In this document: in pieces, positions 22,549 through 33,911 of the stretch
How positions within the stretch are numbered: position 1 is the stretch's first letter
How the letters are laid out: each line of letters begins with the position of its first letter
Assembly: GCA_032821775.1 (NCBI GenBank)
Contig: JAVLRN010000011.1
Location: 434,001-498,000, forward strand
Direction: 5' to 3'
DNA length: 64,000 nucleotides
Origin: Sanguinoderma infundibulare
Lineage: Eukaryota > Basidiomycota > Agaricomycetes > Polyporales > Polyporaceae
Notes under the pieces: generated by a model
Databases searched by the model: none
Told to the model about the DNA's origin: nothing
The model's input: only the letters and a program-made list of their open reading frames with translations
Made by a program: the position numbers and the translations under genes

Positions 22549-22898
22549 CGCATATGTGTCGGAGGCGATCCTTCTACCAAAATGACGTGTGTGCGCGCAA
22601 GGCAAGATGAAGGAGCGTGAGTGTAGGAGGTCAAAGATTCAGTAGCCGGAAAGGGTGCAGAGACAGCACGAGGGGTCCGGAAGAAACGTGAGCTAGCACG
22701 GGAAAGCAGAGAGGGCTGCGATAGGCGTCGAGCGGACGTCCGCTGAGCGTTGTGGACGGCGAAGAGGAAAGGAGGACGTGGAGGACGGTCGGTGTGGACA
22801 GAGGCCGCTGCCACCTGCTGCCACGCCTCTCACGCGCCCGTCGTCGGCCCTGGCAATGTGCTCGCTCCGGTCCGCGTCCCACCCGCACATTCTCTCGA
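22549..22898. promoter_or_regulatory. bidirectional promoter, NIPA transporter / aminopeptidase P
   Basis: About 350 bases separate the two divergent start codons. No convincing TATA box is seen. It is a short, GC-rich, housekeeping-type shared promoter. Confidence 0.4.
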
Positions 22899-25800
22899 AT
22901 GAACTCTGCATTCCGCACATTTCCCCGGGCTTCTCTCCTCCCCTCACGCCTCAGAACGGTCTCCGTTGTATTCTTCACGACATCTAGGGCTCCGCGATCC
23001 CTGCGATTGTATGCCAACATGGCCGCGCACACGACCGTCAACACCACGGCACGCCTTCAGGCCTTGCGCGAGCTGATGGCGAAGCCGGAGAATAACGTAC
23101 AAGCCGTCGTCGTGCCCTCCGAGGACCAGCGCAAGTATCTCGCCTTCAAGACTGTCTCTGCACGCGCATACGATCGGACTTGATCTCTTCTAGACTTCAG
23201 CGAGTACATCGCGCAGTGCGATGAGCGTCGTGCATTCATATCGGGATTCAACGGGTCTGCCGGTGCACACACTTTCTTCTTGATGTTTACCTGAGCCTCA
23301 TGTAATCCAATGGGTAGGATGCGCGGTCGTGACCTCAACCGGCGCGTACCTCTTCACCGATGGCAGGTACTTCCTCCAAGCCGAGAAACAATTGGACCAG
23401 TACGTGCACTGCCTATGAGCTGCATATATGTTGTTCAATGCTACAACAACTAGAAACTGGACTTTGATGAAGCAGGGCCTTCCAGGTGAATACGTCACTT
23501 ATACTCCACCCTTCGGCTGTCCATCTCAACGTACCTGAGACGTCCCGACCTGGCAAGAGTTCTTGTCCAAGGTCAATGGGAGGCTTATCTGGCCCATGTA
23601 ATCCGTCCTGACATGGGATACATCATTATACAGAATCTTGACAGCAACACACGCATAGGTATTGACCCCGCGCTCATCTCCGCTTGTGAGTAAGTCCCTA
23701 CACTGCGGCGTAGGAAATATCATGACCACCTAGTTCAATAGCGGATGCGGACACCATTCAGAAAGCACTGGAACCCAAGAAGTCCGAGCTCGTGTCACTC
23801 TCCAAGAACTTGGTTGACTTGATTTGGTCTGATCGGCCTCCACGGCCAGCGAACAATATATCCCCGCTTGGCGTCAAGTATTCAGGTAAGTGTCCGAGTT
23901 AGATCTTACGTATATATGCGCGTGCTGGATGGGAAAACTCATCGCCAGGCCCGTAGGACAGTCGCATACGGACAAGCTCAAGATGCTTCGCGAAGAGCTC
24001 AAGAAGAAAGAAGCAAAATCCACCGTCGTGAACATGCTCGACGAGGTCGCGTGGCTCTTCAACCTCCGCGGCTCCGACATCGAGTTTAACCCTGGTACGC
24101 AGTCCTCATGCCAACACGCTTTGTAATCTGTTCTCTTTACCATTTCATTTTTCCCGCAGTGTTCTTCGCTTACGGCCTCATCGACGGCGACAAGACCCTC
24201 CTCTTCGTCAACGAATCCCAAGTTAATGAGGCCGTCCGCGCACACCTCGGTTCCGACGTTGAAGTTCACCCGTACAACACGTTCTTCTCGTACCTTACCC
24301 ACCTCGGCGCCCAACTCAAAACGAGCCAGGATATCGTGCGTCCTCTCACCTTCCCTCCCTTTCCTAATGCACGCTCACCGCACTGTACATTTTTGTCAAT
24401 AGAAGGTGCTCATCTCGGACAAAGCGAGCCTCGCGGTCGCAGATGCTATCGGAAAGGTGAGTTCCCTCTCATACCTTCAACCCAGCCCGGACTCTGTACG
24501 ACATTGGAGAACGTGGAACACTCGATGCTGTCTCTTGTCGAATGGCGCGTGCGTGCGTGCGGGTTGTGGGCTGATGCCAGGCGTGCTTGCGTGTCGAAAA
24601 GGAAAACATAGTCGTGGCGCGCTCGCCCGTGACGGACTTGAAGGCGATCAAGAACGACGTCGAGATCGAAGGTGTGTGTTTGCCTGCTCCTGATTGCTGT
24701 GTAAAGGCTGAAGCGATGCGGCGTAGGGTTTAGGCAATCGCACACCAGGGATGGTGCCGCGCTCGTGCGCTACTTCGCGTGGTTGGAGGAGCAGCTGAAC
24801 GCGGGAGCGGTTTTGAACGAGAGCCAGGTGGCCGACCAGCTCGAGAAGTTCCGCTCGTGCGCATTCCCCCTCAATTGGCTCCGCCCCGCCAAACTACTGA
24901 CTTCTTGACAGGGAAAATGAGCTCTTCAAAGGCTTGTCCTTCTCCACCATCTCCGCAACTGGACCCAATGGCGGTACGTTTAAGACTTGCTCATGACTGT
25001 TTGTTCGAGTAAATTCAATGACGTATTTGTAGCTGTTATTCACTACAAGCCCGAGCACGACGATTGTGCGGTCGTTAAGAAGGATCAAGTTTGTCCGATG
25101 TTCCCTCTGCTTGCGCTAGTCGCTAACGTGTCCGATGTAGATCTACCTTTGCGATTCCGGAGGTAAGCACCCCTTTGGGTCTCGTCCATGTCCCGCCTCA
25201 TGAAGCGTCTTGCTTCAAGCGCAATATCTCGACGGCACCACGGACGTTACTCGCACATACGTATGTGCTCCATGCTCTGCTCGACCAGAGACGCCATGCA
25301 TAACTAACCGGTCGGTCACTGGCGCATGCACAGCACTTTGGCACGCCGACACCTGAGGAGAAGCGTGCCTTCACGCGCGTACTGCAGGGTCACATCGCGA
25401 TTGACACCGCTGTTTTCCCGAACGGCACCACGGGGTACATCTTGTGCGTGTCCTTCATACGCATGTAGCCCTGGTCTCAGTGCTCATCCCTGCGGCAGGG
25501 ACCCCTTCGCACGGAGACCGTTGTGGGAAGATGGCCTTGGTGAGTGTCTGTTCGACGGACTGGGTTGGATTGACATTGTCGTTGACCATCGCGGCGTTCC
25601 TTGCAGACTACCGGTTAGCAGCTTGAAACAAACATGTCAGTGGGATGGCGAACTCACCATCTGGCGGTGCGATTGCGCATGTAGCCACGGGACCGGACAT
25701 GGTGTCGGTCACTTCCTGAACGTGCACGAGGGTCCCCACGGTATCGGCGTGCGGATCGGTGCGTCGTTCCTTCCCGTCGCCTGTGATGACATAACCTTGA

Positions 25801-26276
25801 GCCCCATTCACATTTGTTGTCTCTTGTAGCGTACAACAGCACGCCTCTCAGGCCCGGCATGACCGTGTCCAACGGTATGTGTTTCTTGTCCCTTCTAGGT
25901 ACATTTTTGACCCATGAATCAATCCGACAAAGAACCGGGATACTACGCTGACGGCCGATACGGCATCCGCATCGAGAACATCGTCATCGTCCGCGACGCG
26001 CGCACTCCGAACAACTTTGGCGACAAGGGCTACCTCCGCTTTGAGCACGTCACCCTGGTACGCCCTTCTCCTTTGCCTCCTCACCCGACGCTCACCGGCA
26101 TACATCTGTGACAGTGCCCGATGGGCAAGAACCTCATCGATGCGTCGCTGCTGAGCGTGACGGAGAAGCAGTGGCTAGACGCATACCACGAGGAGATCCA
26201 GGAGAAGGTCGCGCCATTGCTCAAGAACGACGAGCGGGCGCTCAGGTGGCTGCAGCGCGAGTGCTCCCCGCTATGA
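22899..26276 (+). CDS. AMPP: Xaa-Pro aminopeptidase P (M24B)
   Basis: Di-metal peptidase removing N-terminal residues ahead of proline. The first ATG (22899) gives an Arg/Ser-rich leader ([19 protein letters not shown]) typical of a mitochondrial presequence; an internal ATG at about 23020 ([20 protein letters not shown]) matches the usual cytosolic start. Domains in order: [45 protein letters not shown], then [19 protein letters not shown]. The catalytic domain has [20 protein letters not shown] with the two Asp ligands, [16 protein letters not shown] with the His, [20 protein letters not shown] with the two Glu ligands. All five ligands are present, so it should be active. About 14-16 small exons; it ends WLQRECSPL at 26276. 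Confidence 0.9.
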
Positions 26277-26460
26277 GTTGAAGCCCACGTCCCGAGAAGG
26301 TTGTACGCAGCCCAAATGTATCTATATGACGTTGAACTACCCGTAGCTCAGTTCTACATCTAGCATTTTGTTCTTCGTGCGGCATACAGATGGCCATGCA
26401 GATGTAATGGTGATGCCGAATCCCAGCACGCAACAGACCGGGGAAGGGAGCCGTGCACGT

Positions 26461-27532
26461 TCACCAGCGGCGGAAGTATCGCCAGCCATGGACCCCAAAT
26501 CTCAGGGCGACGACAAGCGACGTCGCGAGCGTCGTCCAGCCGAGACGACGAGGCCACGGGCCAGCGCCCTCGACGCCGATCTGCCCGACCAAGAGGGCGA
26601 CGAGGTCGTACAGCAGTATCGAGCCGAACAGCGGACCGGAGAACGACGCGACGACGGGGAAGAATGTGTAAGTTGCGGCCTGGACTAGTGTGGACGGCGG
26701 CGGGTCGTAGCGCTGCGGATACGGATGCGAAAGCGGAGATTAGGTGACTGTGGTTATTAGGGGGCGACACTGGGGGCTTACGAGGGCGATGCCGCCGTTG
26801 TCGATGAAATCCAAGACACCGATGCCGGCGAACATCTTGGCGACGAGGTGCGTGAGCTTGTGCAGGTTCGGGCTGTCGGGCCTCAAGGGCGGGAGGAGGA
26901 CGACGGCGAAGAGCTGGAGGAAGGTGTTGATGGAGACGAAGACTTGGGAGGCGACGAAGCTCTCGCGCAGCCAGAAGAACAGCCAGCACGCTGTAAACCA
27001 CGGCGTCGGGGGGAAGATCGGGAGACGGGAGACGGTCGGGTGAGCTTCTCTCGCTTTCGACGCAGGTACGCAAGGGGCTGACGCACCGATGCACAAGTTG
27101 CCAATCGCGTACACGGGCGCGTACGCGAGCGCGACCTTCCACGCCCGGTCCTCGTGCTGGCTCCTGATGGGCTGCATTAGCGGAGAGTCCGCCTCGGGCT
27201 GCGGTGGGTTCTGGGCGACCGCTTGGTACCCGTTCGGAGGGTCGCTCTGGAAAAGTTTCCGGATCCAGAAGAGCTGGATGACCGCTTGGACGGCGAAGAA
27301 CGCGGCGACGAAGTATGGGTTCGGCGAGAAGGCGAAGTGGTTCTATTCCGCGAACCGTGTAAGCCAGAGGAGGGCTGGGCGGAAAAAAAAAAGGAAGGCG
27401 CACCATGTCTGCGATTTCCTTCATGTTTGGGATGATGATCATGCCAAAGGTTTGTGCGGCGAAATTGACCAGGAACGAGCCCACGGTGAGTGCGCGGGCG
27501 CGCGCGACGTCGTTGCGTATGATGTTCGACAT
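26461..27532 (-). CDS. polytopic membrane protein, unnamed fungal family
   Basis: Starts MSNIIRNDVARARALTVGSF then LVNFAAQTFGMIIIPNMKEI. Spliced exons give YFVAAFFAVQAVIQLFWIRK, APVYAIGNLCIGA, WFTACWLFFWLRESFVASQV, FVSINTFLQLFAVVLLPPL, HLVAKMFAGIGVLDFIDNGG and a last helical part ending FGVHGWRYFRRW. I count about eight hydrophobic segments with charged loops between. I do not recognise a transporter signature. A TATA-like TTATATAGG (about 27597-27604) lies some 65 bases upstream. About four or five exons; internal boundaries are approximate. Confidence 0.6.
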
Positions 27533-28682
27533 TGGATGGATGATTTTTGCAGGCAAGCGTATTCGAGATGAGGGAAAAGGTGAATGGTTATCGGGGTTAT
27601 ATAGGGGTTGCGTTCAATGTGCGGGGCGCCATCGCGCATGATGTCATATCCGTCGTCCCCTCATTGGCCTCAGCGTGGAACAGACCAAGGTGTTCACGTT
27701 GAGGCGACGCTGGACGATACAGACTTATACAGTCGTTGTGGGGATCTAGCCCGGGACTACTAGGTACGTCATTTAAACTGTCTTCTATCCTGCTCGTGTC
27801 ATTGACGGGACCCGTGATGGAAGCGATGGAAACGATTCAGTTGCACTTTCAGGGGTCTTCGTCGATTTTACTGTCAAAATGCTTGTCACCGTTGTGATGA
27901 TTGAACCGTTTGCGTCCTTGAATCGGGTTCAAGCTTAACTAGTACGTACTAAGCCTGTTATGCGTTCGTCGCAGATTCGTACAAACTCAATTTCCTATTT
28001 GCCCCACTTCGACTCTCTAGAGTCTCCTTGAACCACAATCAGCCGCATCAGCATCCGTCAAATTGCGTCTGGATCATCTCTAGGAAGTGACGACGTGAAG
28101 GGCGCTCGGTCCTCAGATATAATATGGCTTCGCCTTGGTGTGATTTGTCTCTCCACCTTCCTGGGTCGCTAGATCATGGACACACGTGGGAATATTCGAG
28201 GACACCCAATAATGTGGCACTTGCTGCCATACCCTGGGTGGCAACCCCATCTCCTTCTGTGCTTCTCACCTTCTACTAGCTGACAGAACATATCAGCACC
28301 TTTAGAAGACTAAATCAAGGTTCATCGTGTGTGCAGAGATCTGAGCCTCATTTGAGGAGGGTTGGACCATGCTGGTCAGCGGTTGTTTCCTCCGACCTCC
28401 CACCCAGCAGCTGTTGCTCCTTGCTCTCTACTATAGTCCTCCGCTCCTTCCCCTCCGTCATATATCCATATGGTAGGCTGACGCCAGGTGAACGATTTTC
28501 CCGGAGCTGGTCCTGACTCCTTAGCAGCGCTTTTGCTCTGGAGGCTTTACGCATGTTATCGTATACCAAGTGCAGTCAGTTATTTATCCAGCGCGGGTAG
28601 TTATCTGATACATGTGTTTAGTTCGTTCTACTGCCAGCTGTAGCATCGGCATCATCAGGGTTCACATTCGCGTCCAGACGTC
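27533..28682. other. 1.15-kb intergenic, no gene seen
   Basis: AT-richer than its neighbours. No frame longer than about 70 codons with domain content, and no repeat structure that I could see. Confidence 0.5.
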
Positions 28683-28781
28683 CTAGTTCCGTTGAAAGGC
28701 AGGAATCGCCTTCATGTAAGCCAGGGTCCCCGCCTACGACAATCCAATCAGTAAGCAACCCAATCTCACCCCGAACTCAAA

Positions 28782-28816
<35 letters not shown>

Positions 28817-29667
28817 AAAAAACTCACCTCGTCCCAGGTAGCCCGGAAGCTCGGCCGCGCCTTGACGTCCTCAAAGTACTTCATGAACCGCGCAAACCGC
28901 GGCCCGCGCAGCGCCTCCGCCGTCTCCTTGCCCCCCGGCACAAGATCGTTCTCCAACGTGAGCACGATCCACGCGAGGAACGGCCCCGCGGCGATGTCCG
29001 CGATGCTCCACTCCCCGACCGCGAACTTCCCACCGTCACCGTCACCGTCACCGTCACCGGGCGGGAGGCGCGCCTGGAGGGTGTCGAGGGCGTCGAGGAG
29101 GTCGCTGGCGGGCCCGCCCTTGAAGAAGTGGCTGCGGAGGCCGTCGACGATCTTGCCGTCGACGAGGGAGATGAAGATGCGCGCGCGGGCGCGGAGGAGG
29201 GCGTCGCGCGGGAGGAGGTGCGCGGACGGGAAGGTCTCGGCGAGGAACTCGAGGATGACGGCGGACTCGACGAGCACCGTCGCCTCCGGGGAGGGCGCTT
29301 CTGGCGCGTGCTTGGGCCCCCCGTAGCTGAGCGCCGGGATCTGGGGAACGGTGAATCGCGCGTCGGAACGAACTCGGAGAGGGGGGACGGTGAACAGTGA
29401 ACGTGAACGAGGAATGGCTGACCTTGCCAGTGACGGTGTTGACCTTGGTGCTGTACCACTCGGGCTTCTGCTTGACGTCGATGAGGAAGGAGGCGTAGTC
29501 CGCGTTGGCCTCGTCTAGGGCGATGTGCACCCGCTGGCAGAAGGGGGAGAACTGCCGACCCGGGACGCGATCGGCGGCCTCAGTCCAAGACCGATCATAC
29601 AAGTAGAGGGGACACGACGGCGACGTACACGGTGAGTGTAGAACGTGATCTGTCCGTCCTGTGCCAT
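28683..29667 (-). CDS. glutathione S-transferase
   Basis: Cytosolic GST conjugating glutathione to electrophiles. Exon 1 (29667-29629) gives MAQDGQITFYTHR; it splices in phase to FSPFCQRVHIALDEANADY, the thioredoxin-like N-domain with the omega-like FCQR segment. Then come FLIDVKQKPEWYSTKVN and, after another intron, IPALSYGG. The next exon has ESAVILEFLAETFPSAHLLP (the Glu-Ser glutathione contact) and the all-helical C-domain with FAVGEWSIADIAAGPFLAWI. The last exon AGTLAYMKAIPAFQRN follows an intron filled by a (CTGT)n microsatellite next to its donor. A (GGTGAC)n hexamer makes a GDGDGDGD stretch in the C-domain, which is unusual. Class assignment is tentative. Confidence 0.85.
28781..28815. 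repeat. (ACAG)n microsatellite in GST last intron
   Basis: About eight ACAG units on the + strand lie directly beside the splice donor of the final GST intron, so on the coding strand the intron starts GTGAGTTTTTTT followed by CTGT repeats. Confidence 0.85.
29030..29059. repeat. (ACCGTC)n hexamer repeat within GST coding exon
   Basis: Five tandem hexamers encode alternating Gly-Asp in the GST C-terminal domain without shifting frame. Confidence 0.8.
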
Positions 29668-30470
29668 CGTGTGCGTGGAAAGAGATGTTGAGTTCTGGAG
29701 GAGAGTGGCCGTTCAGGCTTTATACCATCGACGAAGCCGGCCTGTCGGCATTGCTTCTGAATCCGACAGCCTACTTACGCGGTTGCACGGCAACCCCGAC
29801 GGCGCATGTACACATTTGGACAGATCGCAGTGCTTTGCGACGTGGAGAAGCCTAAACATCGAGTCACTTGACCGTACACGTATACATTGGTGTTCATTCC
29901 CACTGGGCGACGGAAAAGTTCCTGGCTATAATCACCGACGGTCGGGATATTAGGAGAGCACTTACCACTGCTGAGGATGCGCTATTCATACTGCAGCAAC
30001 AGGGGTTCACGAACTACCTTCCAGCGGCTGCAATTCAGTCTGTTGAAATACAACGTATTCGGAGCCTGCCACCATGAGACGATTGGCAAGGCAAGGATCA
30101 GCGTATGTACGTCGGGCGCTTGCATTGCCTTTTCTGGCGAACTCCGTTCGCGGTGCTGGACAGGTCCGATGTTTAAAGTGTCTGCGTTCCTGTAATGTAT
30201 GTACCAGGCATTGGCATGCGACAGCGCTTGCCGTCAGTGTCCCGCCTACCGTTCATACGAAACGTTTCTCGCCAACGAAAAGCCGCCTTTCAGCTGCACA
30301 GGGCAAGCTTGTCCAATTGGAATAAATCATCGTAACTTACCCATTGTTCCTTCAGTTTTTGCTTGGAAACCCCCGGACAGGATTTAAACCTTTGCTGGAG
30401 AAATCACTGCCATCAGGCGCGCGACGCTGAGACCTTGACATTAAAACGTCCATCGATAATCAAGGACTCG
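29668..30470. other. intergenic, no gene seen
   Basis: About 800 bases between the GST start and the F-box stop. The open frames of up to about 100 codons show no domain, no codon bias and no consistent splice sites. Confidence 0.45.
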
Positions 30471-32223
30471 TTATATGGATACAGCAGTACCCGTCCCACT
30501 GGGAGACGGATGGAACGCGTCCGCGGAGACGTCCATCTCTTCCGCTCGCATGACCCGCTGGCCGTCGGAATCCCCGAGCTCCTCCCACACGCCTCCCTCC
30601 GCGACCTGCCAGACTTTGATCGAGGCGAGGGAGTGAAGCTCGAGCGCGAGGCATCTCAACGATGCCGGCGCAGCCTGTCCCTGGGCGAACTCCTTGGCGG
30701 AGACCGTCGCGCGGCGACAGGCCGCGTGTGTGGACGGGCTGACGACCGAGTTCGGCGACTGCTCGCGGCCGACCTGGATGGTGAGGTGCGAGACGGCGGC
30801 GTCGCGCAAGATGCCGCCGAGCTTCGCCTTCACGAGCCCATCAGATTCAGATGAAGGGATGTCCATATGTGAGTAAAAAGAAATGGCGGTGCGCGTCGCG
30901 GCGAGACTCACCAGAATGTCGACGAGGCCGATGCTGAGGAGCATGCCGAGCGAGAACGAGACGGTGAGGTGCGTGACGGACGGGGCGTGGGCGAGCGGGG
31001 CGAGGAGGGCGGTGATGATCTCGAAGCACTTGCGCATGGGGATGTCGACCGCGAGCCGGCGCGGGCGCACGTCCGCGAGGACGGCGGGCACGATGGCGGC
31101 GAGCTCCCGGTCGGAGTCGGCGTACGCAAACATGCTCGTGTCGAGGATCTGGATGCTGTCGACGGCGCAGCAGAGGCCGAGCGAGTACAGGCCGAGCGCG
31201 GTCTCGACGGTGAGGTGGCGGAGGGACGGCCACGAGGAATGGTGGGCCTGCCAGGCCTTGCTCGCGTTGCGGAGGTCGAGGGCGTCGTTGATGTCGACGT
31301 AGCCGCGCTCGAGGAGGAGGCCGGGGTTGCGCCAGTAGCGGACGCGCGGGTTCGCGTAGTGGAGGTCGAAGAGGGAGAGCGAGCGGACATTGGGGAAGAG
31401 GTGGATGAGGTTGCCGACGCCGTCAGGGAGCCAGATGGAGCGCAGCTCGAGGGTGCGGAGGGCGGTGAAGGGGGGGTCGTGCGAGAGAAGGTGGACGCTG
31501 TCGAGGGTGAGGGTCTCGAGGGTCTGCTGGTGGGTGCGGAGGAGGAAGAAGGGGTCGACGAAGGGGGCGCTTTCGCCGATCCAGCGGGGCGCGTAGGATA
31601 TGTCGGCAGTACGGAGGGATGGGAGTATGTTTACGAGTGAATCATCGTATGCTTGGGCGACGGAATGGAGGGTGAGATGGCGGAGGGAGGGAAGTGCGGT
31701 GAGGGCTGCGCGCAGGCGTTGTGGGGAGAGTACTGCTGAGAGGTCGGTGAGGGAGAGATAGACGAGGTTGGGTGCGTTGACTAGGACCTGGACTATTAGG
31801 GATTCGCGGTGTTCAAGGACGAGGGGGGACGAGTATCGCTCGAGGCCTTTGAGAGTGAGGTGCTGGAGGAGATGGGTGCGGCTGTGGTTGTCGCCGATGT
31901 GGAGCCATTGATGGAAGGAAGGGAGGTGCTCATACTTGACGAGGGGTTGTTTGGCGAGTTCTGCCCCAATCGTGTTCTGTAGGTGTCGGCACGTTCCTGC
32001 GAGGCGGGACAGGCCGTGTTGGGGGATGAAGGGGACGAGATTATAAAAGATATCATAAGGTAGGTGAAGGATAGGTGTCCGATCGTGTAGACAGCTACAT
32101 ACGCACTGGGAATGAGATGAAAAAAATGGGGAACAGAATGGCCTCGCTCACCTTGAAGTTCCCATAGTTGCCTGCGAGGCAGGAGTCGCGAGGATGTGGG
32201 CTGAAGCTGAAGAGCGGGCGCAT
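30471..32223 (-). CDS. F-box / leucine-rich-repeat-like protein
   Basis: Probable substrate adaptor of an SCF ubiquitin ligase. Exon 1 gives MRPLFSFSPHPRDSCLAG and joins across a short intron to LHLPYDIFYNLVPFIPQHGL then SRLAGTCRHLQNTIG, a good F-box. A long uninterrupted frame follows, with regularly spaced Leu-rich strands: LVNAPNLVYLSLTDL, LPSLRHLTLHSV, TLETLTLDSVHLLS, ALRTLELRSIWLP and PNVRSLSLFDLHY. It continues to the C-terminal part HAPSVTHLTVSFSLG and ends SPSGTGTAVSI. A GTGAGT at about 30912 may start a further intron, so residues between DILV and GLVKAKL are uncertain. Partner unknown. It is divergent from uS7m with only 228 bases between starts. Confidence 0.75.
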
Positions 32224-32451
32224 GGTGAGCTGATACAGTCTCAGACTTGCTTTCCCCGCCGGCGGTTGCAACGGAGACCGCAGGAAAAATTTCCCGGAAA
32301 GGCATCCGTGGCCCTGATCGAACCGCAACTGTTTCAGCCCAGCTGTCGGGCGCCTAGCCAGCTTCCCTCCGAGTTCGTCTGCAGTGTCGGTCAGTACTAG
32401 TCCGCTCCTCTGCATCTTGCAGCCTACGCTGTGCTCACGTCGTCTACAGCC
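32224..32451. promoter_or_regulatory. bidirectional promoter, F-box gene / RSM7
   Basis: 228 bases between divergent starts serve both genes. No clear TATA box; pyrimidine-rich stretches precede both ATGs. Confidence 0.4.
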
Positions 32452-33213
32452 ATGTTTGCCAGCTTGCGCCAAGCTGCGACCCGCGTCGCGTTCCGCCACG
32501 CCGCGTGCGTGCGCACCCTGACCACCGACAGCGTCGCCCCCGCCACATCCGCTCTCCCCGCTGGCCTCGCGCAACCACCCTCCGTCGCCGGTCCTTCCAC
32601 CCTCTCTTCCTCTCTCTCGCATTCGTATGCGTCTGCGTCTGCGAAACCCCAGCCCCCCGTCATCCACATCCCTCCCGCCGAGGATCCCCTCCTCCACCTC
32701 TTCACCTCCATGGTCATGTTCGACGGCAAGCGGCAAACCGCCTCCCGCGTCGTGACGACCATGCTCCTGCACATCCACGCCTTCACCAAAGCGCCCCCGC
32801 TCCCCATCCTCCGCCACGCCGTCGACCTCGCCGCGCCCCTCCTCCGCTGCCGCCAGTTCAAGCGCGCCGCAAAGGCGTACGTCTTCCCCATGCCCCTCAG
32901 TGAACGCCAGCGCGCGCGCCAGGCCATCGACTGGATCTGGGACGCCGCAAAGCACAGGGGCGGCAAGCACGTCTCCGAGAGGCTCGCGCGGGAGGTGATC
33001 GCGATCGTCAAGGGCGAGAGCGAGGTGCTCAAAAAGAAGGCGGACGTTCACAAGCTGGCCGTTCTCCACAGGTGCGTCGCACACTTTCGGTGCTATCGTC
33101 TGCGCGTGTGTTCTCATCGCGTCCTCTTCCGCCTTTGTTTTTTTCTTCCTGTCGTTTCTAGAGGGAACGTCCTTAGGCCACCACGGGTCCCCAAGTCGCA
33201 TGGACGCACGTAG
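32452..33213 (+). CDS. RSM7: mitochondrial small-subunit ribosomal protein uS7m
   Basis: Binds the 3' domain of mitochondrial small-subunit rRNA. The ATG at 32452 gives MFASLRQAATRVAFRHAACV, an Arg-rich presequence, followed by a Ser/Pro/Ala linker. The S7 domain reads DPLLHLFTSMVMFDGKRQTA then SRVVTTMLLHIHAF, LRHAVDLAAPLLRCRQFKRA and AIDWIWDAAKHRGGKHVSER then LAREVIAIVKGES. One intron after VLHR leads to a short last exon, GNVLRPPRVPKSHGRT. Length and motif order fit fungal uS7m. Confidence 0.88.
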   Translation: MFASLRQAATRVAFRHAACVRTLTTDSVAPATSALPAGLAQPPSVAGPSTLSSSLSHSYASASAKPQPPVIHIPPAEDPLLHLFTSMVMFDGKRQTASRVVTTMLLHIHAFTKAPPLPILRHAVDLAAPLLRCRQFKRAAKAYVFPMPLSERQRARQAIDWIWDAAKHRGGKHVSERLAREVIAIVKGESEVLKKKADVHKLAVLHRCVAHFRCYRLRVCSHRVLFRLCFFLPVVSRGNVLRPPRVPKSHGRT

Positions 33214-33534
33214 ACTTCGCCGGCGCACGCCTTTTACTTGTACGCTCTGATCATAATGTCATACATCCGTCACTGGACAACCGCCATCTATCAAGCATGA
33301 CTTGTGTGTGTATATGCTTCGTCAGAACGCTTGGGAGCACGGGAGTAAATTCGCCCTTGGAAGTTCAAGTATGCATTCGCTTTGTTTTCCCTCTGACTGC
33401 TTTTCGGTCAACCAACCCGTCGTTTCACCGTTATCCCATCCAAGCGATATCGTGTGTTCCCACCATGTCTGCTTCTGGCCCCTCGACAGTCGTACACGAT
33501 CAAGTTCGGGAGCTCTCTGCCTGCGAGAGCGACG
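33214..33534. other. intergenic, no gene seen
   Basis: 3' flank of RSM7 leading into a degraded helicase fragment. No supported frame. Confidence 0.4.
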
Positions 33535-33725
33535 AGGGCGTCCGGACACTGTTGGCGTACGGCGCCGAGTTGTCGCTTGGATTTGTCCTGAACCCCTCGC
33601 CGGTTCAACGGTACGCGTGTTCTTTCACTCTAGACGCAGACAGGATCTAACAAACATTTCTCAAAGTCGCCCATGCCCAAGCACTCCTGATCGGGGTCGC
33701 CGATACATCCATCACAGGCGACGAA
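33535..33725 (+). pseudogene. relic of an SDE3/MOV10-like helicase C-terminal core
   Basis: Translated fragments LLAYGAELSLGFVLNP and VAHAQALLIGVADTSI match, in order, LLAYDAKFALGFLSNP and VAVTRAQALLIVVGDAAI of the helicase at 14373-17820, including an intron at the same place. The relic has lost the motif VI Thr-Arg pair by a 6-base deletion and has a 1-base insertion before the intron. No start or other helicase motifs are nearby. Nucleotide identity looks moderate, so it is an old decayed copy. Confidence 0.55.
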
Positions 33726-33911
33726 ACGTACAGTTCAGCTCCATGGAATAAAGCATGCCCGCATCGTGAACACAGACTGAACCACCAACTCTCCTTTTCT
33801 CATACGCTGCAACCAAGTGCCCAGGCAACGTGTCATAGACTACAAGGCAGCTCCTGGTACACATCTACTCCACAGGTCACAAGGCTAGCGCTACATGTTT
33901 ATTTCATCAAC

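Noticed and set aside
32095..33228. 377-codon minus-strand frame
   Set aside because: Antisense to uS7m and overlapping the F-box promoter; no domain in its translation.
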